In this document: one piece after another, positions 16,982 to 25,770 of the stretch
How the letters are laid out: the number at the start of each line of letters is the position of its first letter
How positions within the stretch are numbered: position 1 is the first letter of the stretch
Assembly: GCF_031010175.1 (NCBI RefSeq)
Contig: NZ_JAUAMB010000039.1
Coordinates: 1 to 45,733, forward strand
Source: Halomonas sp. SpR1
Lineage (GTDB): Bacteria > Pseudomonadota > Gammaproteobacteria > Pseudomonadales > Halomonadaceae
DNA: 45,733 nt
Direction: 5' to 3'
Translations under genes and position numbers: made by a program
Notes under the pieces: generated by a model
The model's input: only the letters and a program-made list of their open reading frames with translations
The model's database searches: none
What the model was told of the DNA's origin: nothing

Positions 16982-18271
16982 TTAGGCCGTATCGGTCTTC
17001 TCTTCGCTGGCAGCTTCAATGGGCTCGCCATCTTCATCAAGCAATTGGTGGTCGTAGGCGGCCTGAAGGCCAGTGTCTTCCGCCGGTAGTGGCTGCGGCT
17101 CCTCATCCTCTGCCCAGTAGTCGATATGGCCGGGATAGAGGGGCGATAAAATCGCGATCAGGATGCCGATGACAGAGAAGATCGCAAAGGCATCCGCATA
17201 GCCAAATCCATCGACCAACACACCGACCACCGGGGAACCCACTGCCTGCCCAAGCGCACAGGCCATAAAGGGCAGCACTGGCCCCATCGACAGCCGCCCC
17301 GGCAGTAGCCGGATGCCGGTCATCAAATACAGCCCCGTTAGGCTCATGTAGGCAAGCCCGAACACCATCGCGGAAAATATCGCCAACGCTAACTGGCTTG
17401 GACTAGCGGCCAACAGCACCAGGCTTGAAGAGAGCATCATCAACATCAATGCCTGGGTAATGGGCGGGTTATTGCGGTCGGCGAGGTCACTCACTACGGC
17501 CCCCCCGAGCCCCGCGATGCCGACTGCAAACCATAGCCAGCCGGTTTGACTAGGGGGCAGCGCGCCAAGGGTCACCGCCAGGTCGGGGGCAAAAAGCCAG
17601 TACGGAGCTGAAACAAAGCCCATGGCGAAGGCAAACAGCGAAAGCCGGAGGAGCCGCGACCACTGCAACCGGGTAATGGGCGGCGGTGGTGCTGCATTGG
17701 CTGGCACCACTCGTGACACGGAAGGAATAAAGTACCAGGCCGCGATGACACCCATGCCGGTTAGCACAGCAAAAATGGTATAGGTCAGGCGCCACGCATC
17801 CGACAGGAACACCACCGTCGGCACCGCCACGATAATACCGACACTGGTACCGGCATTCATAATGGAGCTAACACGCCCATGCATTGCCCGGCTTACCAGC
17901 GCCTGCATCGCGGCGGTGAGTGCGGGCATCATCAACCCGGTGCAGATACCGCAGATAAACACGCCCACACCCAACGAAAGCGCATCGGATGCCTGACTGA
18001 TCAGCCCCAGTCCACCCACTCCGAAACCACCCGAGAGCACCGCCAGGTTACGCGCACCGAGTCGATCAGCGGCAAGCGGCGCGACCAGGGTAGCGAGCAC
18101 GAAACTAATAAACGGTAGCGCCCCGATGACACCGATAAGGTAGGGCGTGAGCGCCAGCTCGACGCTGATGGAGGGTACAAACAGGCCAAACGCAAAACGC
18201 GCCAGCCCGTAACTAATCGCAACCAGCGCGGCACCAAAGATGGCAAACCCCATGTTCGACAAGGTCTTCAT
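16982..18271 (-). CDS. Major facilitator superfamily transporter
   Basis: The product is 429 aa with twelve predicted helices in two halves and a basic motif-A-like loop (APLAADRLGARNL). The N-terminus FAIFGAALVAISYGLARFAFG resembles the YbfB/CynX-type MFS group. An acidic cytoplasmic tail of about 50 residues (DEEPQP, DEDGEP, SEEKTD) follows the last helix. Substrate is unknown. It is divergent from the diguanylate cyclase gene across 183 nt and is first in the leftward gene series that includes two LysR regulators. Confidence 0.9.
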   Translation of the reverse strand: MKTLSNMGFAIFGAALVAISYGLARFAFGLFVPSISVELALTPYLIGVIGALPFISFVLATLVAPLAADRLGARNLAVLSGGFGVGGLGLISQASDALSLGVGVFICGICTGLMMPALTAAMQALVSRAMHGRVSSIMNAGTSVGIIVAVPTVVFLSDAWRLTYTIFAVLTGMGVIAAWYFIPSVSRVVPANAAPPPPITRLQWSRLLRLSLFAFAMGFVSAPYWLFAPDLAVTLGALPPSQTGWLWFAVGIAGLGGAVVSDLADRNNPPITQALMLMMLSSSLVLLAASPSQLALAIFSAMVFGLAYMSLTGLYLMTGIRLLPGRLSMGPVLPFMACALGQAVGSPVVGVLVDGFGYADAFAIFSVIGILIAILSPLYPGHIDYWAEDEEPQPLPAEDTGLQAAYDHQLLDEDGEPIEAASEEKTDTA

Positions 18272-18454
18272 ACTGACTACTCCATGGCCGCTTGTTGCAT
18301 GAATAGGCGTGAGCTCAGTTCATTGTCGTCGCCACAGCGGTAATGAGCAATGCCGCAAAAGAGTCATTAATGCAGCGGCTTGCGAGAGAATGTCTATCGC
18401 CCCCCTTCACGATTATTCTATAGTTGAGAAATGCTAACCGGATGAATCCAGCCT

Positions 18455-19309
18455 ATGGCCGTTGACCTGCAAGCGCTCTACCCCAAACTGATTCATCTGA
18501 TGTTGGATACCGTCTTCGTGGTCGATGCAGACAATCAGATCGTCTTTGTGAGTGATGCCTGTGAGTCACTACTTGGTTACTCACCTCACGAGTTGATCGG
18601 CACCCCGATCAAGCGCTACATGTATCCTGACGACTTAGCGGCCACTCAAGACTCTATTGACCGTGTTATGAACGGTAAGCCCCACGTGGACTTCCGCAAC
18701 CGCTACATCCGCAAGGACGGCGGGATCGTGCATATCCTGTGGTCTGCCCGCTGGTACGAGGACGAGAGCGTGCGGATCGGTGTTGCGCGAAATGTCACAG
18801 CGCTTATGCAGGCCGAAGAGGAACTACGCTATCTCGCCCATCATGATCCACTAACAAAGCTGACCAACCGAGCGCTATTCTATGATCGACTAGTCTCGGG
18901 CCTAAGTGCGGCCCACCGCCACCAGAGCAGCCTGGCGCTGCTGTTTCTGGACATTAACGACTTTAAAGGCATCAATGATGTTCATGGGCATGCCGCAGGT
19001 GACCGAGTGCTCTGCACGGTGGCACGACGGCTGGAAGGCTGTGTACGCGAGACGGATACGGTGGCCCGCATGGGCGGCGATGAATTCACGGTGCTGTTAA
19101 CCGACATCAAGTCGACGACTGCTGTTGCGGAAAAGGTAGATCAGATACTCACAGTCATGAACGAGCCGCTGGGCGCTGAATTCGGCGAAGTGCGCATGCC
19201 ATCCTGCAGTATCGGTGTGGCCTGTTATCCTGCCGATGGTAAAGACGCCGACACCCTGCTGAGCCGTGCCGATAGCCAGATGTATCAGGTAAAAAGGCGC
19301 AGCCGTTAG
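18455..19309 (+). CDS. PAS-GGDEF diguanylate cyclase
   Basis: This 284-aa soluble protein has a PAS sensor domain (about 10-115, FVSDACESLLGYSPHELIG) and a GGDEF domain (about 125-284). The active-site motif GGDEF (207-211) and the metal Asp in LDINDF (166) are intact. The inhibitory I-site RETD (198-201) lies five residues before, so product inhibition by c-di-GMP is expected. It makes c-di-GMP from GTP in response to a signal or cofactor bound by PAS. It has no membrane helix and no partner gene nearby. Confidence 0.93.
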   Translation: MAVDLQALYPKLIHLMLDTVFVVDADNQIVFVSDACESLLGYSPHELIGTPIKRYMYPDDLAATQDSIDRVMNGKPHVDFRNRYIRKDGGIVHILWSARWYEDESVRIGVARNVTALMQAEEELRYLAHHDPLTKLTNRALFYDRLVSGLSAAHRHQSSLALLFLDINDFKGINDVHGHAAGDRVLCTVARRLEGCVRETDTVARMGGDEFTVLLTDIKSTTAVAEKVDQILTVMNEPLGAEFGEVRMPSCSIGVACYPADGKDADTLLSRADSQMYQVKRRSR

Positions 19310-19726
19310 CAGGCAACAAGCTTGCGGAAAACCAATATTGTTCTACAACCCACTCACGCAGCCCGCGCTAGGCTGAATTTAGTAGGAAATTGCTCTGATA
19401 GGCGAATTTTGAATATAAAGCCTAGGGTCTGACAATCGCGACCTCGCGGGCAAGACCAGAAAGTTTTCACAAGCCACATTTAAGAACATGCTCGAGGTGG
19501 GTAACAAGCGGGGGACAAACCAGTGATTGTTGCCATTTACGTAGGGTCAAACACAAAATCCACTGGCCAGTGCTGATTGGCGATACAAGGGCGGCTAAGT
19601 AACTTTCAATCAGGCGTAGTTTCTTCATCTGTGAGGCCCCGCATTCGGGGCCTGGAGAGTTATGATAAAGCGACGCGGCGACATGTGTGCCGAATCGCTA
19701 CGGTCTGAGTTTCATCCAAGCCGTGA
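19310..19726. other. 417-nt gap without a supported gene
   Basis: Apart from the hairpin at 19634-19653, I see no coding frame with protein-like composition. A GGAG followed by a short 31-codon ATG frame at 19662 overlaps the degP end and has no recognisable product. Confidence 0.5.
19634..19653. terminator. GC-rich hairpin downstream of degP
   Basis: A perfect 8-bp stem AGGCCCCG/CGGGGCCT with a CATT loop lies 74 nt beyond the degP stop. It lacks a T-run on either strand, so it may be a Rho-assisted end or an RNA-stabilising hairpin. Confidence 0.4.
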
Positions 19727-21142
19727 TCAGCCATCGTTGCCCAATCTCATGGCCACGAAGTAGGCACGGCCTTCGCGGTTGAGCAGAACAGGCAGCGTTT
19801 GATCATCAGGCAGATTGGTCAGCATCTCCTTCAACTGTTCAGGGCTCTCAATCGGCTGCTGGCCTATGCTGACCAGTACATCGCCGGGACGAATACCGGC
19901 GGCTGCGGCGTGGCCGGTCGGGTCGACCCTGGCGATGCGTACCCCATTATCGATGCCGAGCCGACGTTTCTCCATGTCGCTCAACGGCTGAACCGCGATA
20001 CCTAGTCGAAGCGGGTCGCCGGCGGATTGATTAGGGCCGACATTCGGCCACTCGCCAACCTCTACCGTGATGGTCTCATTCTGGCCATCGCGCAGTATGG
20101 AAAGCTCAACGTCTTCGCCGGGTGCCGTTTCGCCGACTAGGCGCGGCAGCGTGGTGGAGTGATCCACCTCCTGACCGTTGACCTCGAGGATGACGTCGCC
20201 TGCCTGAAGGCCACTATCCGCCGCAGGGCCGCTAGGTTCGAGCTCGGCGATCAAGGCGCCCTCGGCCTGCTCCATGCCGAAGGACTCTGCCAAGTCCTTG
20301 GACACCGGCTGAATGCTGACGCCGAGCCAGCCGCGACTCACATAGCCGTCTTCACGCAATTGCGTGGCAACATCCATCGCTACATCAATGGGAATGGCGA
20401 AGGACAGACCCATATAACCCCCGCTGCGGGTGAGAATCTGGGAGTTAATACCCACGACTTCGCCATCCAGATTGAACAGTGGTCCGCCCGAGTTGCCGGG
20501 GTTGATCGCCACGTCGGTCTGGATGAAGGGGACGTAGACGTCCTGGGGCAGCGTGCGGTTGATGGCGCTAATGATGCCGGAAGTTACGGAGTGGTCGAAG
20601 CCAAAGGGCGAGCCAATGGCGGCGACCCACTGACCGACCTTGAGGTCGGTCGACTCACCTAGATCCAGGGTGGGCAAGTTGTTCGCCTCGACCTTGAGAA
20701 CAGCCACGTCGCTCTTCTCATCGGCACCGACCAGTTCAGCCTCAAGCTCGCGGCGGTCATTGAGAAGTACCAGAATCTTGTCGGCATCCTTGACGACATG
20801 GGCGTTGGTCATTATGTAGCCGTTCTCATCGAAGATGAAGCCCGACCCCAGCGATCGACGCGGCTCTTCACCATGATCGGGTGCGCCGCCATGGGGCATC
20901 GGGAAGCGGTCGCCGAAGAAGTGGCGGAAGATCTCCGGCACCTCCTGCCCGCCGAATTGCCGGGATGAGGTCATCCTTCTCTCGACATCGCGAGTGGTAG
21001 AGATGTTAACCACGGCTGGCGCGGCCTTGTCGACCAGCTCTGTAAAGTCCGGAAGTTGTGGTTCGGCGAAGGCTGGCGTTGCCACCATCAGCAGCAGCGC
21101 TAAGCTTATCAGCCAGGAAGACGAACGGTGCTTGGGTATCAC
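19727..21142 (-). CDS. degP: DegP/MucD-like periplasmic serine protease (Do family)
   Basis: The 471-aa protein has a signal peptide (1-26, ATPAFAE), a trypsin-like domain and two PDZ domains (about 265-355 and 380-465). The catalytic triad is visible: H115 (TNAHVV), D145 (SDVAVLK) and S218 (GNSGGP). It degrades or refolds damaged envelope proteins. Its start is GTG at 21142, supported by AGGAG 6 nt upstream. In pseudomonads mucD follows the algU-muc genes, but no sigma factor genes occur here, so local context does not tell how it is induced. Confidence 0.95.
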   Translation of the reverse strand: MIPKHRSSSWLISLALLLMVATPAFAEPQLPDFTELVDKAAPAVVNISTTRDVERRMTSSRQFGGQEVPEIFRHFFGDRFPMPHGGAPDHGEEPRRSLGSGFIFDENGYIMTNAHVVKDADKILVLLNDRRELEAELVGADEKSDVAVLKVEANNLPTLDLGESTDLKVGQWVAAIGSPFGFDHSVTSGIISAINRTLPQDVYVPFIQTDVAINPGNSGGPLFNLDGEVVGINSQILTRSGGYMGLSFAIPIDVAMDVATQLREDGYVSRGWLGVSIQPVSKDLAESFGMEQAEGALIAELEPSGPAADSGLQAGDVILEVNGQEVDHSTTLPRLVGETAPGEDVELSILRDGQNETITVEVGEWPNVGPNQSAGDPLRLGIAVQPLSDMEKRRLGIDNGVRIARVDPTGHAAAAGIRPGDVLVSIGQQPIESPEQLKEMLTNLPDDQTLPVLLNREGRAYFVAMRLGNDG

Positions 21143-21198
21143 GATTGGCTCCTGTCTTTAGAGTGCATGGAACATGACAGCCCCATTTTTTACAGCGG

Positions 21199-21516
21199 TC
21201 ACTTTATAAAGTTCCGTACACTTTCCGCTTGGGGTTTCACAAGTGGAGCAGTTGCCAATAACAGGCCCGTCAGGCAGCTATTTGCACGACCTTGTCTCTC
21301 TACCCGTCTCCCAGACGAATCGGCCCCAGCTACCAGAGCAAGCCCGAGTCCAGCGGCGACAGCGATGCCATCTCGCTGGGCGAGGCCTAACGACAAAATC
21401 AGCACTGCCAAGCCGGGCAGTGTATTACCAAATGAAACCGGGAGTGCTATCAACACAGCCATAATGAAAATAACGATACCGATGCTCCGAATCGCCAGCG
21501 GTGTCGGGACTCGCAC
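21199..21516 (-). pseudogene. Fragment of an ExoD-family gene (C-terminal part), paralogue of the intact copy at 36.4 kb
   Basis: From about 21516 to 21335 the frame encodes TPLAIRSIGIVIFIMAVLIA and NTLPGLAVLILSLGLAQRDG. This matches residues about 115-180 of the intact ExoD protein in this window (36376-36987) almost residue for residue, and the DNA is clearly related. The N-terminal half is absent. After GLGLALVAGA the frame runs into unrelated, frameshifted sequence (SSGRRVERQG...). The fragment begins 2 nt after the stop of the glycosyltransferase gene, so a deletion or rearrangement probably fused the two. It is unlikely to be functional. Confidence 0.75.
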
Positions 21517-21518
21517 GA

Positions 21519-23750
21519 TTAATCAGCATGCTTCTTACGCCGTACTTCGATCACGTAGCGGTAAACACGTAGCACTGCTGTGGCAAACTTCTCGATACAG
21601 TGCTCAGCGGCGCAGCGCGAGGCTTGCTCGCTCATGCGTGCTTTCAGTTTATCGTCGCTGAGCAGGTCGTCGATACGCCTACACCAAGCCTGAGCGTCGG
21701 GCGCTGTTTTGTAGCCATTAATCCCGTGCTGGACAATATCCTCGATGCCGCTGGAGCGGATAACCACCACCGGCAGTCCCGCCGCCATGGCTTCGAGCAC
21801 CACCATTCCTTGCGTTTCCGAGCGGGAAGCAAAGACGAAAAGCTCGGCCAAGTGGCAGTAGCAAGCCACTTCGTCGGGTGGGACGGCACCCACCAGCGTG
21901 ACGTGCTTGCTAAGGCCTAACGCTTCAATACGCGCTTGCAATCGCTCGCGGTCATACCCCTCGCCAAGCAGCAGCAAGTGAAAATCATGCTCACTGCTAT
22001 CGCGTAAAAGCGCTAAACCATCGAGCATAAAATCGATGTTCTTCTCTTTGCTCAGGCGAGAAATCGACACCAGCACGCGTTTGCCTTCAAGCCGGTAGCG
22101 TTGGCGTAGCGTGTCGAGCGCAGCGCTGTCAACGGTGGCAAAACGTTCGTATTCAATACCCGTTGGCTGGACAAAGATCGGTTGTTTAACGCCAATAATA
22201 CGCAGGTACTCTTCGGCGGAGCTGGTGGGAACAATCACCGCATCGCAGCCGTTGGCAAAGCGCTTGACCAGAGCGTGGGAAATCAAATTGCGAAACAGCG
22301 GCCCAGGCAACGGCACATAGTGAGCGTAATGCTCAAGGCGCGTGTGGTAGGTGTAGACCACAGGCACCCGCAACAGCCGCCCCAACAGTTGACCAGCGCG
22401 GCCGACCCAGAATGGATGGTGAACATGAATGACCTGTGGAGCAAAGGCGCGTACGCGCTTAAGCAAACGCCAAGAGAAAATATTGGCTAAGCGAAACTCC
22501 GCATGCTTGCCCATCGGCAACAGCGGAGCAAGGCGTAGCACATCCGCCTTTTCGTCGTCTGCTTGCTGCGGGTAGCGCGGCGCGACGACCAGCACATTGT
22601 TATTCAGATCGGTTAAACCGCGTTTTAAGCGCTCAATGGAGATCGGCACGCCACCAATAAACGGCAGGTAGTTGTTGGTGAACATGGTCACGTTAAGTGG
22701 CACATCATTGCTGGCATCCGGGTCGATACTGAAATCGGGATAGTAATCCTGCTCGGTGAAGATCCGCTTATATAGCCAGAGCGCGATGGCAATGAACGTG
22801 GATACGATCAGAATGAAGTTTAGGTAACCGACGTAAAACAGCGAGTAGATAAAAAACCATACGCTTTCAAGTGTTCGCCAGATCGGGTGCTGGCCGATAT
22901 CCAGGCGCCGTTCGCTAATCTGGATTTCATCACCGTCTACACTGACGGAGACAAAGTGGTGGTAGCTCTCGTCATTATTGAGCACGAATCCGCCCGCGCC
23001 GCCAGTGGTGATGTAAGAGGTGCCCCCATGTTGCTGGTGGTCAAACAGCGGCACCTGGGAGGAGAACACGGCATCCACACCGGCTTGCTCAATCTGGCGA
23101 GTAAACACTTGGCGTACTGCGTTCTCCAGGTGATCCTCGTCATCATCTTTTAGGCCGAAAAGCCCTGTATGAGGCACCGGGTAGAGCGGGTGGGCGCTGA
23201 ACAGAAACTGATTGGGTTCGCGCCCTGCGGTGAGCACTTCATCAAGCCAGCGCGTTTGCCAGCCGAAATCGGTGGTGCCGGTGCTGTCAAGAAAGGTGAA
23301 TCGGCTTTTTCCTGCGGCAAAACTAAAGTGATATGGGCCGAAGTGGTCGTAAAAGCGAAAGCCCCCCAGTCGGCTTTCCTCGTGCGGGCCGAAGGTTAAA
23401 AGATACGGCATTTCCAAGTAACTGAGGGTGCCAAACAGCGCTTGGTATTTATCCTCGCCGCCGCTGGCAACAGCATTGCCTGCCGAGATGATAAAGTCAT
23501 AATCCTCACGATTGAGGCGCGGGATAATTTTGCGCTCAAAAATGCCCACCGAGTTGTTAATGTTGCCCAGCACGGCAAAACGATACGTCTCACGCTCGGT
23601 CAGCATCTTCTCAATGGCATTGACCTGGGCGGCGTGGGCGCTGGCAAAGTCCTGCTCAAAAAAATTAAGGTACGCTTTGTAACCCAGTAGCGCGGTAATG
23701 AGAGCAATGTTGAGATAAAAAAACCACGAAATGAGACGCTGACGGGGCAC
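21519..23750 (-). CDS. Membrane-anchored fusion of a metallophosphoesterase-like domain and a GT4 glycosyltransferase
   Basis: This 743-aa protein has an N-terminal membrane helix (about 5-25), a calcineurin-like phosphoesterase-type domain (about 50-290), a helix pair at about 300-330, and a cytoplasmic GT-B glycosyltransferase (about 350-740). The GT4 donor signature is clear in HVHHPFWVGRAG, YTYHTRLEHYAHYVPLPG, SRLSKEKNIDFMLDGL and SRSETQGMVVLEAMAAGLPVV. The phosphoesterase metal motifs look degraded: an expected D-x-H is replaced by VLGNINNS, while SAHPLYP and GPHEE resemble later motifs. It probably makes a glycolipid or envelope polysaccharide. GTG 23750 has AGGAG 9 nt upstream; an upstream TTG (23798) is less likely. 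Confidence 0.82.
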   Translation of the reverse strand: MPRQRLISWFFYLNIALITALLGYKAYLNFFEQDFASAHAAQVNAIEKMLTERETYRFAVLGNINNSVGIFERKIIPRLNREDYDFIISAGNAVASGGEDKYQALFGTLSYLEMPYLLTFGPHEESRLGGFRFYDHFGPYHFSFAAGKSRFTFLDSTGTTDFGWQTRWLDEVLTAGREPNQFLFSAHPLYPVPHTGLFGLKDDDEDHLENAVRQVFTRQIEQAGVDAVFSSQVPLFDHQQHGGTSYITTGGAGGFVLNNDESYHHFVSVSVDGDEIQISERRLDIGQHPIWRTLESVWFFIYSLFYVGYLNFILIVSTFIAIALWLYKRIFTEQDYYPDFSIDPDASNDVPLNVTMFTNNYLPFIGGVPISIERLKRGLTDLNNNVLVVAPRYPQQADDEKADVLRLAPLLPMGKHAEFRLANIFSWRLLKRVRAFAPQVIHVHHPFWVGRAGQLLGRLLRVPVVYTYHTRLEHYAHYVPLPGPLFRNLISHALVKRFANGCDAVIVPTSSAEEYLRIIGVKQPIFVQPTGIEYERFATVDSAALDTLRQRYRLEGKRVLVSISRLSKEKNIDFMLDGLALLRDSSEHDFHLLLLGEGYDRERLQARIEALGLSKHVTLVGAVPPDEVACYCHLAELFVFASRSETQGMVVLEAMAAGLPVVVIRSSGIEDIVQHGINGYKTAPDAQAWCRRIDDLLSDDKLKARMSEQASRCAAEHCIEKFATAVLRVYRYVIEVRRKKHAD

Positions 23751-23867
23751 TCGGTGGGTCTCCTGGGTAAGTGGAACAGGGGCAATAAGCTGACACAAAC
23801 GTATACTCGCGTCGACAACACAATTTTTTTATCACGTTGTGAAATCTGATTTGAGGAGAAAAAGCGG

Positions 23868-24548
23868 ATGGGGCGTCCCGTTACAATAGCGCTAAGTGTT
23901 TTAGTGGTGCTGCTAGCACTCGGTGGGCTATGGCAGTGGCTGACGGTCAATGACATAGTAACCGTTAATAGCATCCGTGCGTGGGTCGCAGCGTCACCCC
24001 AGTGGCGCGATTCGCCGTGGGTGTTTGCGCTGGTTACAGTCGTCTATGTGATCGCACTTTTAGTGATGTTTCCGTTGAGTATCCTGGTGGCCGTCACCGG
24101 TTTGATATTCGGCCCGGTATGGGGGTTTGTTTATGCAACTATCGGGACACTGGCGTCATCGGTGGTGTCGTATGCTGTAGGACACCGCCTGGGACGCGAG
24201 GCGTTGATGAACTATGGCGGCAAACACATGAAAGGGCTTTCGCACTACCTATCCCGACGTGGCATCCGCGCAATGACGCTGATTAACCTGCTCCCGTTGG
24301 CACCTTTCACGCTGACCAATATGATGGCCGGTGCCTTTCACATCAAGTTTCGCGATTACATGATCGGCTCAACCTTGGGCATTGTGCCAGGGCTCGCAGC
24401 AGTCACCCTGTTGGGCAGTCAGCTTGGCGCGCTTGTCACCGCCAGTGCCCCCCGCGATATAGTGCTGTCGCTGGCCGGCCTTGGGCTTGGCATCTTGCTG
24501 TTATTTGCGCTGCGCTACTACTCTCGGCGCAAATCGCGTGCGCGCTAG
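23868..24548 (+). CDS. TVP38/TMEM64-family (VTT domain) membrane protein
   Basis: The 226-aa protein has an N-terminal helix (8-26) and a VTT/SNARE-associated core: FPLSILVAVTGLIFGPVWG, then SYAVGHRLGR, then NLLPLAPFTLTNMMAGAF. Related DedA/VTT proteins are lipid scramblases or flippases, including undecaprenyl-phosphate and phospholipid flippases. A role in lipid or lipid-carrier turnover fits the divergent glycosyltransferase gene (inference). ATG 23868 has GAGGAG upstream. Confidence 0.88.
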   Translation: MGRPVTIALSVLVVLLALGGLWQWLTVNDIVTVNSIRAWVAASPQWRDSPWVFALVTVVYVIALLVMFPLSILVAVTGLIFGPVWGFVYATIGTLASSVVSYAVGHRLGREALMNYGGKHMKGLSHYLSRRGIRAMTLINLLPLAPFTLTNMMAGAFHIKFRDYMIGSTLGIVPGLAAVTLLGSQLGALVTASAPRDIVLSLAGLGLGILLLFALRYYSRRKSRAR

Positions 24549-24658
24549 CGGCTTGCTTTCACTCAGCCGACAATAATTAGCGCAGTGCCAACTAGCAAAA
24601 CAATGAGCATTAGCCTGGAGAACTGGAGAAAGGGAAGCCTGGAGAAGGGAGGAGATCC

Positions 24659-25702
24659 ATGCCTGATGTGCTGATCTGGACGCTGGTGGCGGTGGTCGCC
24701 ACGGCGATTATATGGCGCGGCAGTGGCTTGCTGGAAAGCTCAAGTGAACGCCTGGCAGCTTACTATCGGCTGCCTGATATCGTTCAGGGCGCGGTCATCG
24801 TAGCAGTGGGATCAAGCTTTCCCGAACTCTCTACCACGGTAATCTCAACCCTGATACATGGCGAGTTCGAGCTCGGCGTGGCCGCCATAGTTGGCTCAGC
24901 GCTGTTCAACATACTGGTGATCCCGGCTTTATCGGGGTTAGCCAGCCGCGAGCCGCTGAAAGCAAACCGTGACCTGATCTATAAAGAAGCGCAGTTCTAC
25001 ATGATCGCGGTGGCGGTACTCACTCTCACCTTCTCCTTCGCCGTTATTTACCAGCCGTTACCCAGTGACACCGATGGCGCCATTCGCGGTGAACTCACCC
25101 GCTATATAGCACTGATACCGGTGGCTCTCTATGGGCTCTACCTCTTCGTCCAATATCAGGACACCCTCGACCACGAAGGGGAAGTAGACACCCGCGACCT
25201 CCACCCTGGACGGGAGTGGGGCCGGCTGGCTCTCTCGCTGCTGGTGATCGTGATCGGCGTAGAGGGCCTGGTGCGAGCCGCCATCAATTTTGGTGAGATC
25301 TTCAATACACCGAGCTTCCTGTGGGGTATCACCGTGGTGGCAGCCGGCACCTCGATTCCAGATGCCTTCGTTTCGATTCGCGCAGCCCGAAATGGCCGCG
25401 GCATCACCAGTATCGCGAATGTGCTCGGTAGCAATACCTTCGATCTGCTGGTGTGCATTCCTGCCGGGGTTTTGATAGCGGGCACCGCTGCCATCAATTT
25501 CTCAATCGCAGCTCCCATGATGGCATCGCTTACTGCAGCCACCGTGGTACTGTTTTTAATGATGCGCACGCACATGACCCTCTCCAAGCGAGAGTGTGTT
25601 GCCCTACTGGTTATCTACGTGGCCTTTCTTATCTGGATCAGCGCGGAAAGCTTCGGAGTGCTCGACTGGGTGCCCAGCCTGCCGCCAGCAACTGCGAACT
25701 GA
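24659..25702 (+). CDS. Sodium/calcium exchanger-family (CaCA) antiporter
   Basis: The 347-aa protein has about ten helices and two inverted alpha repeats. The first contains VAVGSSFPELSTTV and VGSALFNI; the second contains VAAGTSIPDAFVSI and LGSNTFDLL, the ion-coordinating motifs of the CaCA family. It probably exchanges Na+ or H+ for Ca2+ or another cation across the inner membrane. GGAGGAG lies just before ATG 24659. The short upstream leader contains a duplicated CCTGGAGAA of no clear meaning. Confidence 0.9.
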   Translation: MPDVLIWTLVAVVATAIIWRGSGLLESSSERLAAYYRLPDIVQGAVIVAVGSSFPELSTTVISTLIHGEFELGVAAIVGSALFNILVIPALSGLASREPLKANRDLIYKEAQFYMIAVAVLTLTFSFAVIYQPLPSDTDGAIRGELTRYIALIPVALYGLYLFVQYQDTLDHEGEVDTRDLHPGREWGRLALSLLVIVIGVEGLVRAAINFGEIFNTPSFLWGITVVAAGTSIPDAFVSIRAARNGRGITSIANVLGSNTFDLLVCIPAGVLIAGTAAINFSIAAPMMASLTAATVVLFLMMRTHMTLSKRECVALLVIYVAFLIWISAESFGVLDWVPSLPPATAN

Positions 25703-25770
25703 TCATGTCGATCTCCAGCATGGGCAACGCGTCTATGCGCGACAAACGCTGCCTACTAATTAATCCGCTG

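Noticed and set aside
20159..20662. 167-codon plus-strand frame
   Set aside because: Antisense shadow of the DegP protease domain.
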